From positions 992,001 to 1,056,000 of the forward strand of contig CAVZUJ010000001.1 in assembly GCA_963778525.1 (NCBI GenBank): a DNA stretch of 64,000 bases, in the 5' to 3' direction. The stretch comes from Schlegelella_A sp963778525 (GTDB taxonomy: Bacteria > Pseudomonadota > Gammaproteobacteria > Burkholderiales > Burkholderiaceae_C). The notes under the pieces were generated by a model. It had not been told where the DNA came from. It ran no database searches and saw only the letters and a program-made list of their open reading frames with translations. Made by a program: the position numbers and the translations under genes. Of this stretch, positions 35,775 through 44,582 are shown piece after piece; position 1 is the first letter of the stretch, and each line of letters opens with the position of its first letter.

Positions 35775-36542
35775 ATGGATTCGCAGGCCGAGGGCGCGGC
35801 ACAGAAGGTTCCCGAGATCACGCTCTGGTTCTGGATCGTGAAGATCGCCGCCACCACGCTCGGCGAGACCGGGGGTGACGCCGTCACCATGTCGATGGGT
35901 CTTGGCTACCTGGTCGGCACGGCGATCTTCGCGTCCCTGTTCGTTCTCGCCGTCGCCGCCCAGATCAAGGCGCGCCATTTCCATCCTTTCCTGTTCTGGT
36001 CCGTCATCGTCGCGACGACGACGGCCGGCACGACGCTGGCCGACCTGCTCGATCGCTCGCTCGGCATCGGCTACCTCGGCGGCACATCGATCCTGCTGGC
36101 GCTGCTGTTGGCCACGCTCTTCCTCTGGCAGCGGACACTCGGCTCGATTGCGGTGAGCACGATCCGTTCGCCTCGTGGCGAGCTCTTCTACTGGACGGCG
36201 ATCATGTTCTCGCAAACGCTCGGCACGGCGCTCGGCGACTGGGTCGCCGACGGCAAGACGGGACTGGGGCTCGGCTACGAGGGCGGTGCGCTTGTCTTCG
36301 GTGCCGGGCTGGCCCTCGTGGCCGCGCTCTACTTCTGGAGCCGGGTGTCGCGCACGATGCTGTTCTGGGCCGCCTTCATCCTGACCCGGCCGCTTGGCGC
36401 AACGGTGGGCGATCTGCTCGACAAGCCGCTGGCCGATGGCGGAATGTCGATGAGCCGGTATACGGCCTCGGCTGCCCTGGCGGTCTTCATGATCGTCTGC
36501 ATTCTGCTGATGCCGCGACGGGCCGGACGACATGTCGCCTGA
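35775..36542 (+). CDS. COG4705-like membrane protein with four internal repeats
   Basis: A 255-residue integral membrane protein with about eight helices. A motif recurs four times: KIAATTLGETGGDAVTMSMG, TTTAGTTLADLLDRSLGIGY, FSQTLGTALGDWVADGKTGL and LTRPLGATVGDLLDKPLADG. Each is T-x-G-x-(T/A)-x-(A/G)-D followed by GLGY or GIGY plus GG. Such repeats suggest a channel or transporter built from four two-helix units with buried acidic residues. The function is unknown. The next gene starts inside its 3' end (11-base overlap). Confidence 0.78.
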   Translation: MDSQAEGAAQKVPEITLWFWIVKIAATTLGETGGDAVTMSMGLGYLVGTAIFASLFVLAVAAQIKARHFHPFLFWSVIVATTTAGTTLADLLDRSLGIGYLGGTSILLALLLATLFLWQRTLGSIAVSTIRSPRGELFYWTAIMFSQTLGTALGDWVADGKTGLGLGYEGGALVFGAGLALVAALYFWSRVSRTMLFWAAFILTRPLGATVGDLLDKPLADGGMSMSRYTASAALAVFMIVCILLMPRRAGRHVA

Positions 36543-37614
36543 CCTGCGCCGCGACGCAGTAGCGACCGTGGCTGCGGCCTTGTTCGCGCTGTCGACCCTG
36601 GCGATCGTTTCGGCCCGCGCGGCCGACGCGGCCGGCCCATCCGCAAACCGGGTCGTCGTCGGTGGGCAGGGCGGCTGGGACTACCTGGCCCTGGACCCGG
36701 CCCGGCACCACCTCTTCATCACCCGAGGCAACCGGGTCCAGGTCTTCGATACGGAGACGATGACCGTGACCGCCGAGATCGCCGGCACCGACGGCGTGCA
36801 CGGCGTGGCCCTCGCCCGCGAACGAAACATCGGACTCACCAGCAACGGCGCCTCCAATTCGGTCTCGATGTTCGATCTCGTCGCGCTGAAGAGGATCCGC
36901 GAGATCGCGGGCGTCGGCGATGGGCCGGATGCCATCGTCTACGACCGGCGCAGCTCGCGCGCCTTCACCTTCAACGGCCGCTCGCATGACGCCACGGTGA
37001 TCGACATCGACACGGCGAGCGTCGTCGGCACGGTCGCGCTGCCAGGCAGGCCGGAGTTCGCCGTGGCCGACGAGCAAGGCAGCATCTTCGTCAACATCGA
37101 GGATCGCGACTCGATCGCCGGCATCGACGTCGCGACGTCGAAAGTCAAGGCCGTGTGGCCGCTCGCCGGCTGCGCGGGACCCGCCGGGCTGGCGATCGAC
37201 GTCGAACACCATCGGCTGTTCGTGTCATGCGGCAATCGGACCCTGGTGGTGGTGGACGCAACTTCCGGAGCCATCGTCGCTCGCCTGGCGATCGGTGCCG
37301 GCTCGGATGCGGTTGCATTCGATGTGGAACGGTCTCTGATCGTGTCGTCGAATCGCGATGGAACGTTGTCGGTGATCCGGCAGGACGACGCGGATCACTA
37401 TTCGCCCAGGGCCACGATCGCGACGCGAGCAGGCGCCCGCACCGTGGCCCTCGATCCATCGACACATCGCGCCTATCTGGTGACTTCGGACTTCGAGCCG
37501 TTGTCGACGCCTGCGAGCGGCGCGGCGCGCCAGCGCCGCACCGCCATCCCGGGTACGTTTGCCGTGCTGTGGGTGGACCTGCCTGAAAGCATGGATCCGG
37601 GCGCGAAGAAATGA
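36532..37614 (+). CDS. YncE-like periplasmic beta-propeller protein
   Basis: A signal peptide (AALFALSTLAIVSARAADA) precedes a seven-bladed-type repeat protein (360 residues) with blades such as VQVFDTETMTVTAEIAGTDG, VTVIDIDTASVVGTVALPG-like and LVVVDATSGAIVARLAIG-like units. YncE/PQQ-type propellers bind partners or cofactors in the periplasm. No catalytic residue is apparent. It overlaps the upstream membrane protein gene, so the two are probably co-translated. Confidence 0.82.
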   Translation: MSPDLRRDAVATVAAALFALSTLAIVSARAADAAGPSANRVVVGGQGGWDYLALDPARHHLFITRGNRVQVFDTETMTVTAEIAGTDGVHGVALARERNIGLTSNGASNSVSMFDLVALKRIREIAGVGDGPDAIVYDRRSSRAFTFNGRSHDATVIDIDTASVVGTVALPGRPEFAVADEQGSIFVNIEDRDSIAGIDVATSKVKAVWPLAGCAGPAGLAIDVEHHRLFVSCGNRTLVVVDATSGAIVARLAIGAGSDAVAFDVERSLIVSSNRDGTLSVIRQDDADHYSPRATIATRAGARTVALDPSTHRAYLVTSDFEPLSTPASGAARQRRTAIPGTFAVLWVDLPESMDPGAKK

Positions 37615-37666
37615 GCCCGACGCGAGCCAGGGCGCGAGCCTGGCCGCGAGCCAGCCGGCGCGCGCC

Positions 37667-38521
37667 TCAGGAGTCCCAACCTCCGCCGTCGCCGCCGCCC
37701 ATGTCGACTGAGCCGCCGCCCGAGTCCCAGTCATTGCCGTTGCCGTCGCCGTTGCCGAAATCGACGGGGCGCGACTCGAGCTCGGTCGCGGCATCGCTGC
37801 CCGGCATCGCAGATGCGCTGCCCGATCCGAACATCTCACCGCCCGCCGGGTTGCCAGCACCGTTGCGGCGGTGCAGGAGCTCATCGATCAGCATGCCACC
37901 AGCGACACCGCCGGCCACGGCCATACCCGTTCCGAGCAGGCCGCTGCCCGCCTGCATGCCGCTACCGTAGGGCGCGGCCGGGTTCATCGTCTGGCCGCCG
38001 GCATAGGGCGGCATCGCCCCGGGGCCGGCCAGGGCAGAGCCGGCCGCGGCGCGGCTGCGCGACAAGCCGCGCCACAGGAAGAAGGCGATTGCCGCCAACG
38101 CGGCCATCCAGACCCAGCTCGGCATGCCGGCGCTGCGCGCGGGCACGGCCATCGGCGCGACTGCCACCTGCTGCGCGGGCGCGGCCGACGAACGCGAGAC
38201 ACCCAGCTGTTCACGGTCGAGCAACTGCTCGAACGCCAGCACCTTCGCCGGGTCGGCGAATCTTGCATCGGGGTCGATCTGGCGGGCCTTTGCCTCTTCC
38301 TCGGCCGCGAGCTTGAACTTGCCGTTGCGGGCCAGGATCTCGGCGTAGACGTAGTGCGCCCTGGCACTTCCCGGCTTCGCCGCGACGACCTCGCCCATCA
38401 TCGTTTCGGCCCGGACCGTATGGCCTTGCTGCACTTCGGCCTCGACCTGCTGAACGGTGGGCAGGGCCCAGGCCAACGACGACGTAGCAACGAAGGCAAT
38501 GGAAACGAGCAATTTCTTCAT
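37667..38521 (-). CDS. Signal-peptide protein with TPR-like region, membrane helix and Gly-rich tail
   Basis: Residues 1-19 are a signal peptide. Residues 20-100 form helical TPR-like repeats (AETMMGEVVAAKPGSARAHY, then GKFKLAAEEEAKARQIDPDA). A membrane helix follows at about 133-150 (WVWMAALAAIAFFLWRGL), then a low-complexity Gly/Asn/Asp-rich tail ending GGGSVDMGGGDGGGWDS. The tail resembles those of bacterial Tim44-like and surface proteins. I do not know a function. It converges with the YncE-like gene, 52 bases apart. Confidence 0.75.
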   Translation of the reverse strand: MKKLLVSIAFVATSSLAWALPTVQQVEAEVQQGHTVRAETMMGEVVAAKPGSARAHYVYAEILARNGKFKLAAEEEAKARQIDPDARFADPAKVLAFEQLLDREQLGVSRSSAAPAQQVAVAPMAVPARSAGMPSWVWMAALAAIAFFLWRGLSRSRAAAGSALAGPGAMPPYAGGQTMNPAAPYGSGMQAGSGLLGTGMAVAGGVAGGMLIDELLHRRNGAGNPAGGEMFGSGSASAMPGSDAATELESRPVDFGNGDGNGNDWDSGGGSVDMGGGDGGGWDS

Positions 38522-38700
38522 GACGCACAAGCTCCGGCGAAGACGTTCGCGAAGCCGGACATGGTGGCGAAGCGCGCGTCTTTCAACAGCGGCCGATCCC
38601 CGAAGCAGCGCCGTCCGGCTCGCCACACACCGAGCCTCGGCACCTCCTCCCGCCACGCCCCGACAATGCCCGCTCCACGAAAGCAAGGAAGAGGCGTCCC

Positions 38701-39717
38701 ATGACAGGAACTGTGCTCGTCTCCGGCGGCAGCGGCTACATCGCCGGCTTTCTCATCCGGCAGCTGGTGGCCGAGGGCTGGAAGGTCCACACCACCGTGC
38801 GCAGCCTGAGCAAGGAAGCCGCGGTGCGTCAGCTCCTCGCGGTCGACAACAGCCGACTCGCCTTCTTCGCGGCCGACCTGAACGCCGACGCCGGTTGGGC
38901 CGAGGCGATGGCCGGTTGCGATTTCGTCGCCCACGTGGCCTCGCCCCTGCCGGCGGGTATCCCCAAGAATGCCGACGAGCTCATCGTGCCTGCCCGCGAC
39001 GGCGCACTGCGCGCCCTGCGCGCGGCCAAGGGGGCCGGTGTGAAACGCTTCGTCATGACCTCGTCGGTGGCGGCCATCTCGTATGGTCGCGGCCGGGGTG
39101 TTCATCATTTCACCGAAGCCGACTGGACCCTCCTCGACAAGCCCGGCATCTCGCCCTACATCCAGTCGAAGACGATCGCCGAGCGCGCGGCGCGTGACTG
39201 GGTGGCCCAGGAAGGCGGCGCCATCGAGTTCTGCACCATCAATCCGTCGGTCGTGCTCGGGCCGGTATGGAGCCGCGACTATTCGGCCTCGGTCGTCCTG
39301 GTGAAGAAGCTGCTCGACGGCAGCCTCGCCGCCTGCCCGGACATCGGCTTCGGCGTCGTCGACGTCCGCGACGTGGCCGACCTGCATGTGCGCGCGCTCG
39401 TGGCGCCGGGCATGGCCGGCGAGCGTTTCATCGCCTCGGGCCGGTTCATGAAGTTGCGCGAGATCGCCGACGTGCTGCGCCAGGAGCTGGGGCCGCTGGC
39501 ACACAAGGTCACCACCCGCAACGTCCCCGACTGGCTGGTGCGCGTGACGGCGCTGTTCAACCCGGTGGCGAAGGCGGCGCTGGGCGAGCTCGGATCGATA
39601 CGCAACCAGGACGCCTCGCACGCGAAAGCGGTGCTCGGATGGGCGACACGGCCGGTCGAGCAGAGCATCGTGGACACGGCGCGCAGCCTCATCGATCTGG
39701 GGATCGTCAAACCCTGA
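38701..39717 (+). CDS. NAD(P)-dependent epimerase/dehydratase family reductase (dihydroflavonol-reductase-like)
   Basis: An extended short-chain dehydrogenase of 338 residues. It has the GGSGYIAGFL nucleotide-binding motif near residue 9 and the active-site pair SSVAAISYG and YIQSK (Tyr-x-x-x-Lys). The fold group reduces aldehydes or ketones such as methylglyoxal or flavonoid-like substrates. It stands alone, divergent from the TPR-like gene with a gap of 179 bases. Confidence 0.85.
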   Translation: MTGTVLVSGGSGYIAGFLIRQLVAEGWKVHTTVRSLSKEAAVRQLLAVDNSRLAFFAADLNADAGWAEAMAGCDFVAHVASPLPAGIPKNADELIVPARDGALRALRAAKGAGVKRFVMTSSVAAISYGRGRGVHHFTEADWTLLDKPGISPYIQSKTIAERAARDWVAQEGGAIEFCTINPSVVLGPVWSRDYSASVVLVKKLLDGSLAACPDIGFGVVDVRDVADLHVRALVAPGMAGERFIASGRFMKLREIADVLRQELGPLAHKVTTRNVPDWLVRVTALFNPVAKAALGELGSIRNQDASHAKAVLGWATRPVEQSIVDTARSLIDLGIVKP

Positions 39718-39810
39718 ATCGAAGTCCGACGACGCGACGATCACCTTGCATCGCCGGCCATCTCGACGGCGATCGTGTCGAAGCCGGCCGAGCGCCGGGC
39801 GGCGCCCGGC

Positions 39811-40776
39811 TCAGGGAACCCTGGTCCAGCCCTTGCCCGGATCGAAGACCTTCATCTTCGCGGCCGCGGCTGCCGAGCCGGGCCCGAGGTCCTTCGCATA
39901 GACGACGCCGTCGTGATTGACGATGAACGTCTGGACGCCGGAATTTCCATACGACGCCGGCCAGGCGACGACGCCGAAGCCGCCGAACAGCTTGCCGGCG
40001 ACGATGTAGCCGTAGGCCCCGCCAGGAGCGTCCTTGCCCTGCGCAGTCAGCATGCCGTAGTGGTAGCCGTGATAGGGCGAATAGGCTCCCGCGTCGGTCG
40101 CGCCTCCGTAGCCTTTGCCGACCGCCTCGGCCACGAGCGGCCCGAGCGGACTCGCAGGCTCACCGGCCTTGTTCGGCCAGTAGAGCCCGTCCTTCTTGCC
40201 GGGCGAAGACCTGAACTTGCTCGCGTAGGCGACGAGTCCGTTGGGAGCAGAGTCGTTGGCCGCGTACTCGCGCTGCGCATCGACGATCGCCAGCAGCGTC
40301 TGCACCGTATCGAGCTCATTGCGCCCGACCCGGCGGTTGAGGACTTCTTCGCGCCCTGCATGGCCGTCGAATTCCCAATGGTCGCCGTGCTTGATGAGTG
40401 GCGCCGGGAACGACCAGTCACCCTCGCCAGCATTGACGACGGCCTTCGCGTCGCCCTCCATCGTGATGCTGTTCTTCTTGTCATAAGCGTCGAGGAACCT
40501 CTTCCACTCGGCCTTGTCGGCGACCGTGTCGCCGCTGAAGAGCCAGCTCTTCGCTGCCGGTCCGATGATCTCGACAATGCCGTTCGCACTGCCAGCGCGA
40601 ACGGCGTCCACCAACGCCGTCGCGGCCTCCTTCGGAGTCGCGAACATGCGCTGCGCGGTGGCCTTCGTCGAGGCGCCCGCGGCGGGCGCCTTCTTCTCTT
40701 CGGCCCGCGCTGCGATGGCCGCGGTCGCGACGGCCGCGCCGACGAACATCGTCACCATCCAAGTCGTCGTTTTCAT
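39811..40776 (-). CDS. DUF2950 secreted protein
   Basis: A 321-residue protein with a signal peptide (MKTTTWMVTMFVGAAVATAAIAARA) and the DUF2950 core, including FATPKEAATALVDAVRAG, PYHGYHYGMLTAQG and FGVVAWPASYGNSGVQTFIV. The function is unknown. Genes of this family usually follow a DUF3300 gene, as here, where the start lies 43 bases past the DUF3300 stop. Both would be driven by the palindrome-dependent promoter at 42206-42248. Confidence 0.87.
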   Translation of the reverse strand: MKTTTWMVTMFVGAAVATAAIAARAEEKKAPAAGASTKATAQRMFATPKEAATALVDAVRAGSANGIVEIIGPAAKSWLFSGDTVADKAEWKRFLDAYDKKNSITMEGDAKAVVNAGEGDWSFPAPLIKHGDHWEFDGHAGREEVLNRRVGRNELDTVQTLLAIVDAQREYAANDSAPNGLVAYASKFRSSPGKKDGLYWPNKAGEPASPLGPLVAEAVGKGYGGATDAGAYSPYHGYHYGMLTAQGKDAPGGAYGYIVAGKLFGGFGVVAWPASYGNSGVQTFIVNHDGVVYAKDLGPGSAAAAAKMKVFDPGKGWTRVP

Positions 40777-40819
40777 ACCTGCGTTTCGCATCTGTGTGAT
40801 TAGTGAGGTCGCCACCGGG

Positions 40820-42142
40820 CTAACGGCGCCCGCCGCCACCGCGACCACCGCCGCCACCGCCACCACGCGAGCCGCCACCGCCCATCGAGCCGCGGCTCGC
40901 CGCACCCTGGCTGGCGGCCTGGCGCGTGGACGCTCCGCCACCGGCGCCGGAGAAGCCGCCGCTGCTGCTGCGATTGCTGGTGCTCGGTGAAGCGCCCCTT
41001 GAACCGCTGCCGCCACGGGAGCTGTCGAGGTTGCCGGCGCTCGGCGACCCCCCTCTTCCACCGGCCCCGCCGCCGACATCGCGAGTCCCTGCCCCCGCGC
41101 TGCCGCCGCGGTCGCCGCCGCGGTCACCGCCGCGATCGCCGCCGGCGCTGCGATCGGCCTGCGAGACGCTGTTCTGCAGTTGGCTGCGGTCCATGTTGCC
41201 CATCTCTGCACGTCCCTGCTCGGCGCGGCCGCGGAACTGGTCGCGCGACTGCGCTGCCTTTGCGTCGCCGCCGCGGTTGTATTTCTGGGCGACGCCCTGG
41301 TCCTTGTATGCAACACCCTTGCGGTGCTCGGCGGAGTGGTTGAAATTGCCGTTGTTGATGTTCGACTTGTTGAAATTGTTGTACTTGTTGACGTTGATGT
41401 TGACGTTGCCACCGCCCCAGTTGCAGTTGCCCCAGATCGCGGCGCCGACGAAGATGCCCGTAGCGAAGGCGAGGCCGGGCGCGTAGGCGTAGCCCGGCGG
41501 ATACATGTAGTAAGGCGGGTAGGCCGTGTACGGCCACGGGCCATAGATCGTGCTCGGGTTGTAGGTCGGCACGTAGACCGTCTCGGGCTTGGCCGATTCG
41601 ATCACGTAGACGGTCTTGTTCTCCACCGTCTCCGTCTTCACCGTCTGTTCGGGCGTGGACTTGAGGTTGCCCGCGCTGTTGGCCTTGCCGCGCAGCGTCT
41701 GCACAGTCGCAAGCACTGTCTTCTGGTCGGCAAGGAAAGCGTCGCCCAGCTTTTGCGTCCAGGCCAGGTTCTCGTTCATCTGCTTGAGGACCTGCGGCAC
41801 CACGGTCAAGGCCTTGACACTCGCCTCCCACGTTTGCGACTCCAGCGCAGTCTCGAGTTCCTTCTCTTTCAAATTGGGATTGGCCTTTATCCAGCGATCC
41901 GCCTCGACCACCTCGAGCGGGTACGTGCTCGCCATGAGAATCTGGGCGATCAGTGCATCGGGATACAGCGCGATCGGTGCCAGCAACTGATCGAGCTCTT
42001 CCTGCTTCAACGGCGCCGACGCCGGTGCGGAAGACGCGGCGGCCGGGGGTGCCGGCTGCTGCGACCAGGCCGAGTTTCCGGCAACGAGCGCGGCCAGCAG
42101 GGTGACGGCCACCGTTCCTTGAAGCTTCTCGATCGCGCTCAT
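40820..42142 (-). CDS. DUF3300 secreted protein with Gly/Arg/Ser-rich tail
   Basis: The start at 42142 (MSAIEKLQG) gives a signal peptide. A start at 42196 is open but would leave almost no leader after the predicted transcription start near 42199. Residues 45-250 are the DUF3300 domain (LDQLLAPIALYPDALIAQILMA, VYVPTYNPSTIYGPWPY). A Tyr/Pro and Asn-rich stretch follows (NVNINVNKYNNFNKSNINNG), then a disordered tail of RGG-like repeats (GGDRGGDRGGDRGG). The domain role is unknown. The tail may bind nucleic acid or polyanions at the cell surface. Confidence 0.86.
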   Translation of the reverse strand: MSAIEKLQGTVAVTLLAALVAGNSAWSQQPAPPAAASSAPASAPLKQEELDQLLAPIALYPDALIAQILMASTYPLEVVEADRWIKANPNLKEKELETALESQTWEASVKALTVVPQVLKQMNENLAWTQKLGDAFLADQKTVLATVQTLRGKANSAGNLKSTPEQTVKTETVENKTVYVIESAKPETVYVPTYNPSTIYGPWPYTAYPPYYMYPPGYAYAPGLAFATGIFVGAAIWGNCNWGGGNVNINVNKYNNFNKSNINNGNFNHSAEHRKGVAYKDQGVAQKYNRGGDAKAAQSRDQFRGRAEQGRAEMGNMDRSQLQNSVSQADRSAGGDRGGDRGGDRGGSAGAGTRDVGGGAGGRGGSPSAGNLDSSRGGSGSRGASPSTSNRSSSGGFSGAGGGASTRQAASQGAASRGSMGGGGSRGGGGGGGRGGGGRR

Positions 42143-42205
42143 GTAAAGCTCGGTGCGGCGGCGGGCTGGTACCGGCCCCTTCCGCTCAATGTTCATCGTC
42201 GGAAC

Positions 42206-42279
42206 AATCTAGCCGGGGCCTACTGGACCCGCCATTGGACCTTGGTCCATGTTGCGCGCGGAGATGGAAGGCTTCTAAT
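42206..42279. promoter_or_regulatory. Divergent promoter pair around a GGACC-TT-GGTCC palindrome
   Basis: The perfect 12-base palindrome is at 42237-42248. On the minus side AATGG and 20 bases lead to TAGATT (42211 down to 42206), serving DUF3300-DUF2950. On the plus side 25 bases lead to TCTAAT (42274-42279), serving the barrel gene at 42365. Both hexamers begin 31.5 bp from the palindrome centre. No -35 consensus lies at the expected place, so an activator bound near -43.5 is inferred. Confidence 0.7.
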
Positions 42280-42364
42280 TTGGAATTTGGCGAACGATCG
42301 CCACGCTCGCCGATGCGAGCGCCAATGTCAGAGGTGTCGCGACCGTGCGGCGGAAGGTTGAGGA

Positions 42365-43168
42365 ATGAAAACGATCCAGGCGACAGCGGTCGCGGCCCTG
42401 TGTGCAACGGCCGCCTGGCTTCCTTCGCAAGCCGCGGCCCAGTCCGCTGACACGTGGCAGTTCGGTGCCGCGCTCAATCTCTATCTCCCGACCGTCGACG
42501 GCGAGACCACCTTTCCGCAGGGCCCGGTCAGTGGCGAAGCCGCGAACCTCCTGAAGAGTCTTCAGGGTGCGTTCATGGGCTCGTTCGAAGCCCGACGAGG
42601 AGCGTGGGGAGGGTTCACCGATATCGTGTATGTCAACTTCGGCAACTCCAAGTCCGGCACGCGCGATCTCAGCGTGGGCGGAATCCCGCTGCCCGCCGAT
42701 GTCAGCGCGAACCTTGACTTCGGACTCAAGGGGTATGCATGGACCCTCGCCGGAACCTACCGGGTGCTGCCCGATCCGAACTCTCCGCTCGATGTCCTTG
42801 CCGGGGCACGCCAGCTCCACATCACGGAGTCGCTTGATTGGCAGCTGAGCGGCAACCTGGGTCAGATTGCCCTGGCCGGCCGGGGCGGAAACCAGGAGGT
42901 GACTGCGCACAACTGGGATGCGATCGTCGGCGCGAAAGGTCGGATCGGCCTGGACTCGGCGCGAAAGTGGTTCGTTCCGTATTACGTCGACGTCGGCGCG
43001 GGCGATTCGTCGCTCACGTGGCAAGGAGTGGCAGGCCTCGGCTACGCATTCGGATCGGTCGAGGTCGTCGCAAGCTGGCGCTACCTCGACTACCACATGA
43101 AATCAAGCAAGGCGGTCGAGAGCCTGAGCTTCAGCGGGCCGGCCTTCTCGGCCGTGTTCCGCTGGTAG
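42365..43168 (+). CDS. Outer membrane beta-barrel protein of unknown function
   Basis: A signal peptide ending in SQAAAQ precedes a 267-residue protein of alternating beta-strands (WQFGAALNLYLPTVDGET, VASWRYLDYHMKSS) that ends in the outer membrane assembly signal FSAVFRW. It resembles the OmpW/OmpA-barrel size class, though no family motif is certain. It has a GAGGA ribosome site and is controlled by the plus-strand arm of the divergent palindrome promoter. Confidence 0.8.
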   Translation: MKTIQATAVAALCATAAWLPSQAAAQSADTWQFGAALNLYLPTVDGETTFPQGPVSGEAANLLKSLQGAFMGSFEARRGAWGGFTDIVYVNFGNSKSGTRDLSVGGIPLPADVSANLDFGLKGYAWTLAGTYRVLPDPNSPLDVLAGARQLHITESLDWQLSGNLGQIALAGRGGNQEVTAHNWDAIVGAKGRIGLDSARKWFVPYYVDVGAGDSSLTWQGVAGLGYAFGSVEVVASWRYLDYHMKSSKAVESLSFSGPAFSAVFRW

Positions 43169-43199
43169 CGGCCGGGAACGCCAGGCGCGGCCGGCGCGA

Positions 43200-44537
43200 T
43201 CAAGGTGCGAGCAGACGCTCGCGCACCATGCGCACGTGCGAGCGCAGCGCATAAGCCTCGCCGGCAAACGACGCCGGGATGCGCTGGCCGTTGACCAGAG
43301 CTTCGATCTCGTCGAGGCGACGCAGTTGCGCCTCGCGGCGACCGCGTCCTTGTGCCGCGGCACGATCGATGAACGCCAGCTCGCCATACCAGCGGTAGAC
43401 CCGGCGCCGTACCGCCCACCGGTAGACGGCGGGGAGCACCCGCAGCAGCGGGATGCCGACCACCAGCAGCGGCAAGCCGAAAAAGACCAGCCGCTGGATC
43501 CACACGACCGCCCAGTACGGCAGGTAGTCGCGCAGGGTCGACGGTCCGCTCTTGTAGTAGCGCTCGGCATCGGCTGACATCGGATATTCGGCCGCCTCGG
43601 CGGCGGGAAACTCGCCGGGACGACGAACCAGGTTGCCGCTGCTGTGCACCTCGCGCGCAGCGTCGAGGAGCAAGTCGACCAGCACCGGGTGAATGCCCGG
43701 GGTAGCGACCAGGCTCGCCCTGAGCGAGAGCACGGTGGTGTTCGTCGGCGGAAGGTTGCGGACCAGGTCGAAAGCGCCCTCGGGAATCTCGATCTTCGTC
43801 AATACCGGCAGCTGGCGCACGAAGGCATCGGCGCGCGGCGCACTCCACAAGGCGATGCGATCGGCGCGCAACAACCTCTTCACGGCGGCACCGTCGGCGG
43901 CCGACACGAGGATCGCGACGTCGGCAGTGCCCTGCTCCAGCGCCTGCGCGGCGCTCAGGCCGCCGAGCGGCAGCAACGCCGGATTCATGTCACCGAGGCC
44001 GACGCGTTCGAGCAGCACTTCGGCCATCTTGCGGGTCCCGCTGCCGGCCGGCCCGGCGGCGATCCTGCGACCGCGAACGTCCTCCAGGCGATGGAGGGGC
44101 TGCGAGGCACGGTAGAAGATCCATATCGGCTCGTTGGCGACCGCGCCGAGCGAGACGAGCTTCGTTTCGTCGCCAGGCTGCGCCAGGCCGCCTTGCACCA
44201 GCGCGATCGTGACGCCGTCCTTGCCGGTGCGCAGCCGTTCCAGGTTCTCGACCGCGCCGGCAGAAGGCAGCAGCACGAGCTCGACGCCCGAGCGGGCAAG
44301 GATCTCCTTGTAGCGCTGGCCGAAGACATGGTAGGCACCGTCTTCCGACCCGGTGCTCATGATCACCCGGCTCGGCGGGCCGGGCCGCCAGATCGCCACG
44401 ATCACCGCGGCGACGAGCAGCGCCGAGGCCAGCAACAGGACGATGCCGAGCAGACGCTCGCGCCGCGTCAGGCCGAGCCGACCGATCGGCTCTTCATCCG
44501 CAACCGGCGCAATGTTCGTGGGATCCTCTGCGGGCAT
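43200..44537 (-). CDS. TAXI-family solute-binding protein with membrane anchors
   Basis: The 445-residue protein has an N-terminal cytoplasmic part and anchor (LLGIVLLLASALLVAAVIVAIW), then a TAXI-type ligand-binding domain (STGSEDGAYHVFGQRYKEIL, AGPAGSGTRKMAEVLL), then a second membrane region near residues 345-375 and a basic cytoplasmic tail. TAXI proteins deliver dicarboxylates such as glutamate to TRAP permeases. No TRAP membrane subunits are adjacent, and the double anchor suggests a sensing or tethering role. It starts 45 bases after the MscS-like gene in the same direction. Confidence 0.83.
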   Translation of the reverse strand: MPAEDPTNIAPVADEEPIGRLGLTRRERLLGIVLLLASALLVAAVIVAIWRPGPPSRVIMSTGSEDGAYHVFGQRYKEILARSGVELVLLPSAGAVENLERLRTGKDGVTIALVQGGLAQPGDETKLVSLGAVANEPIWIFYRASQPLHRLEDVRGRRIAAGPAGSGTRKMAEVLLERVGLGDMNPALLPLGGLSAAQALEQGTADVAILVSAADGAAVKRLLRADRIALWSAPRADAFVRQLPVLTKIEIPEGAFDLVRNLPPTNTTVLSLRASLVATPGIHPVLVDLLLDAAREVHSSGNLVRRPGEFPAAEAAEYPMSADAERYYKSGPSTLRDYLPYWAVVWIQRLVFFGLPLLVVGIPLLRVLPAVYRWAVRRRVYRWYGELAFIDRAAAQGRGRREAQLRRLDEIEALVNGQRIPASFAGEAYALRSHVRMVRERLLAP

Positions 44538-44582
44538 TTGCTGCTGAACCGAATGCGGCGTGACAGTTGCAGGCGACGCCGC

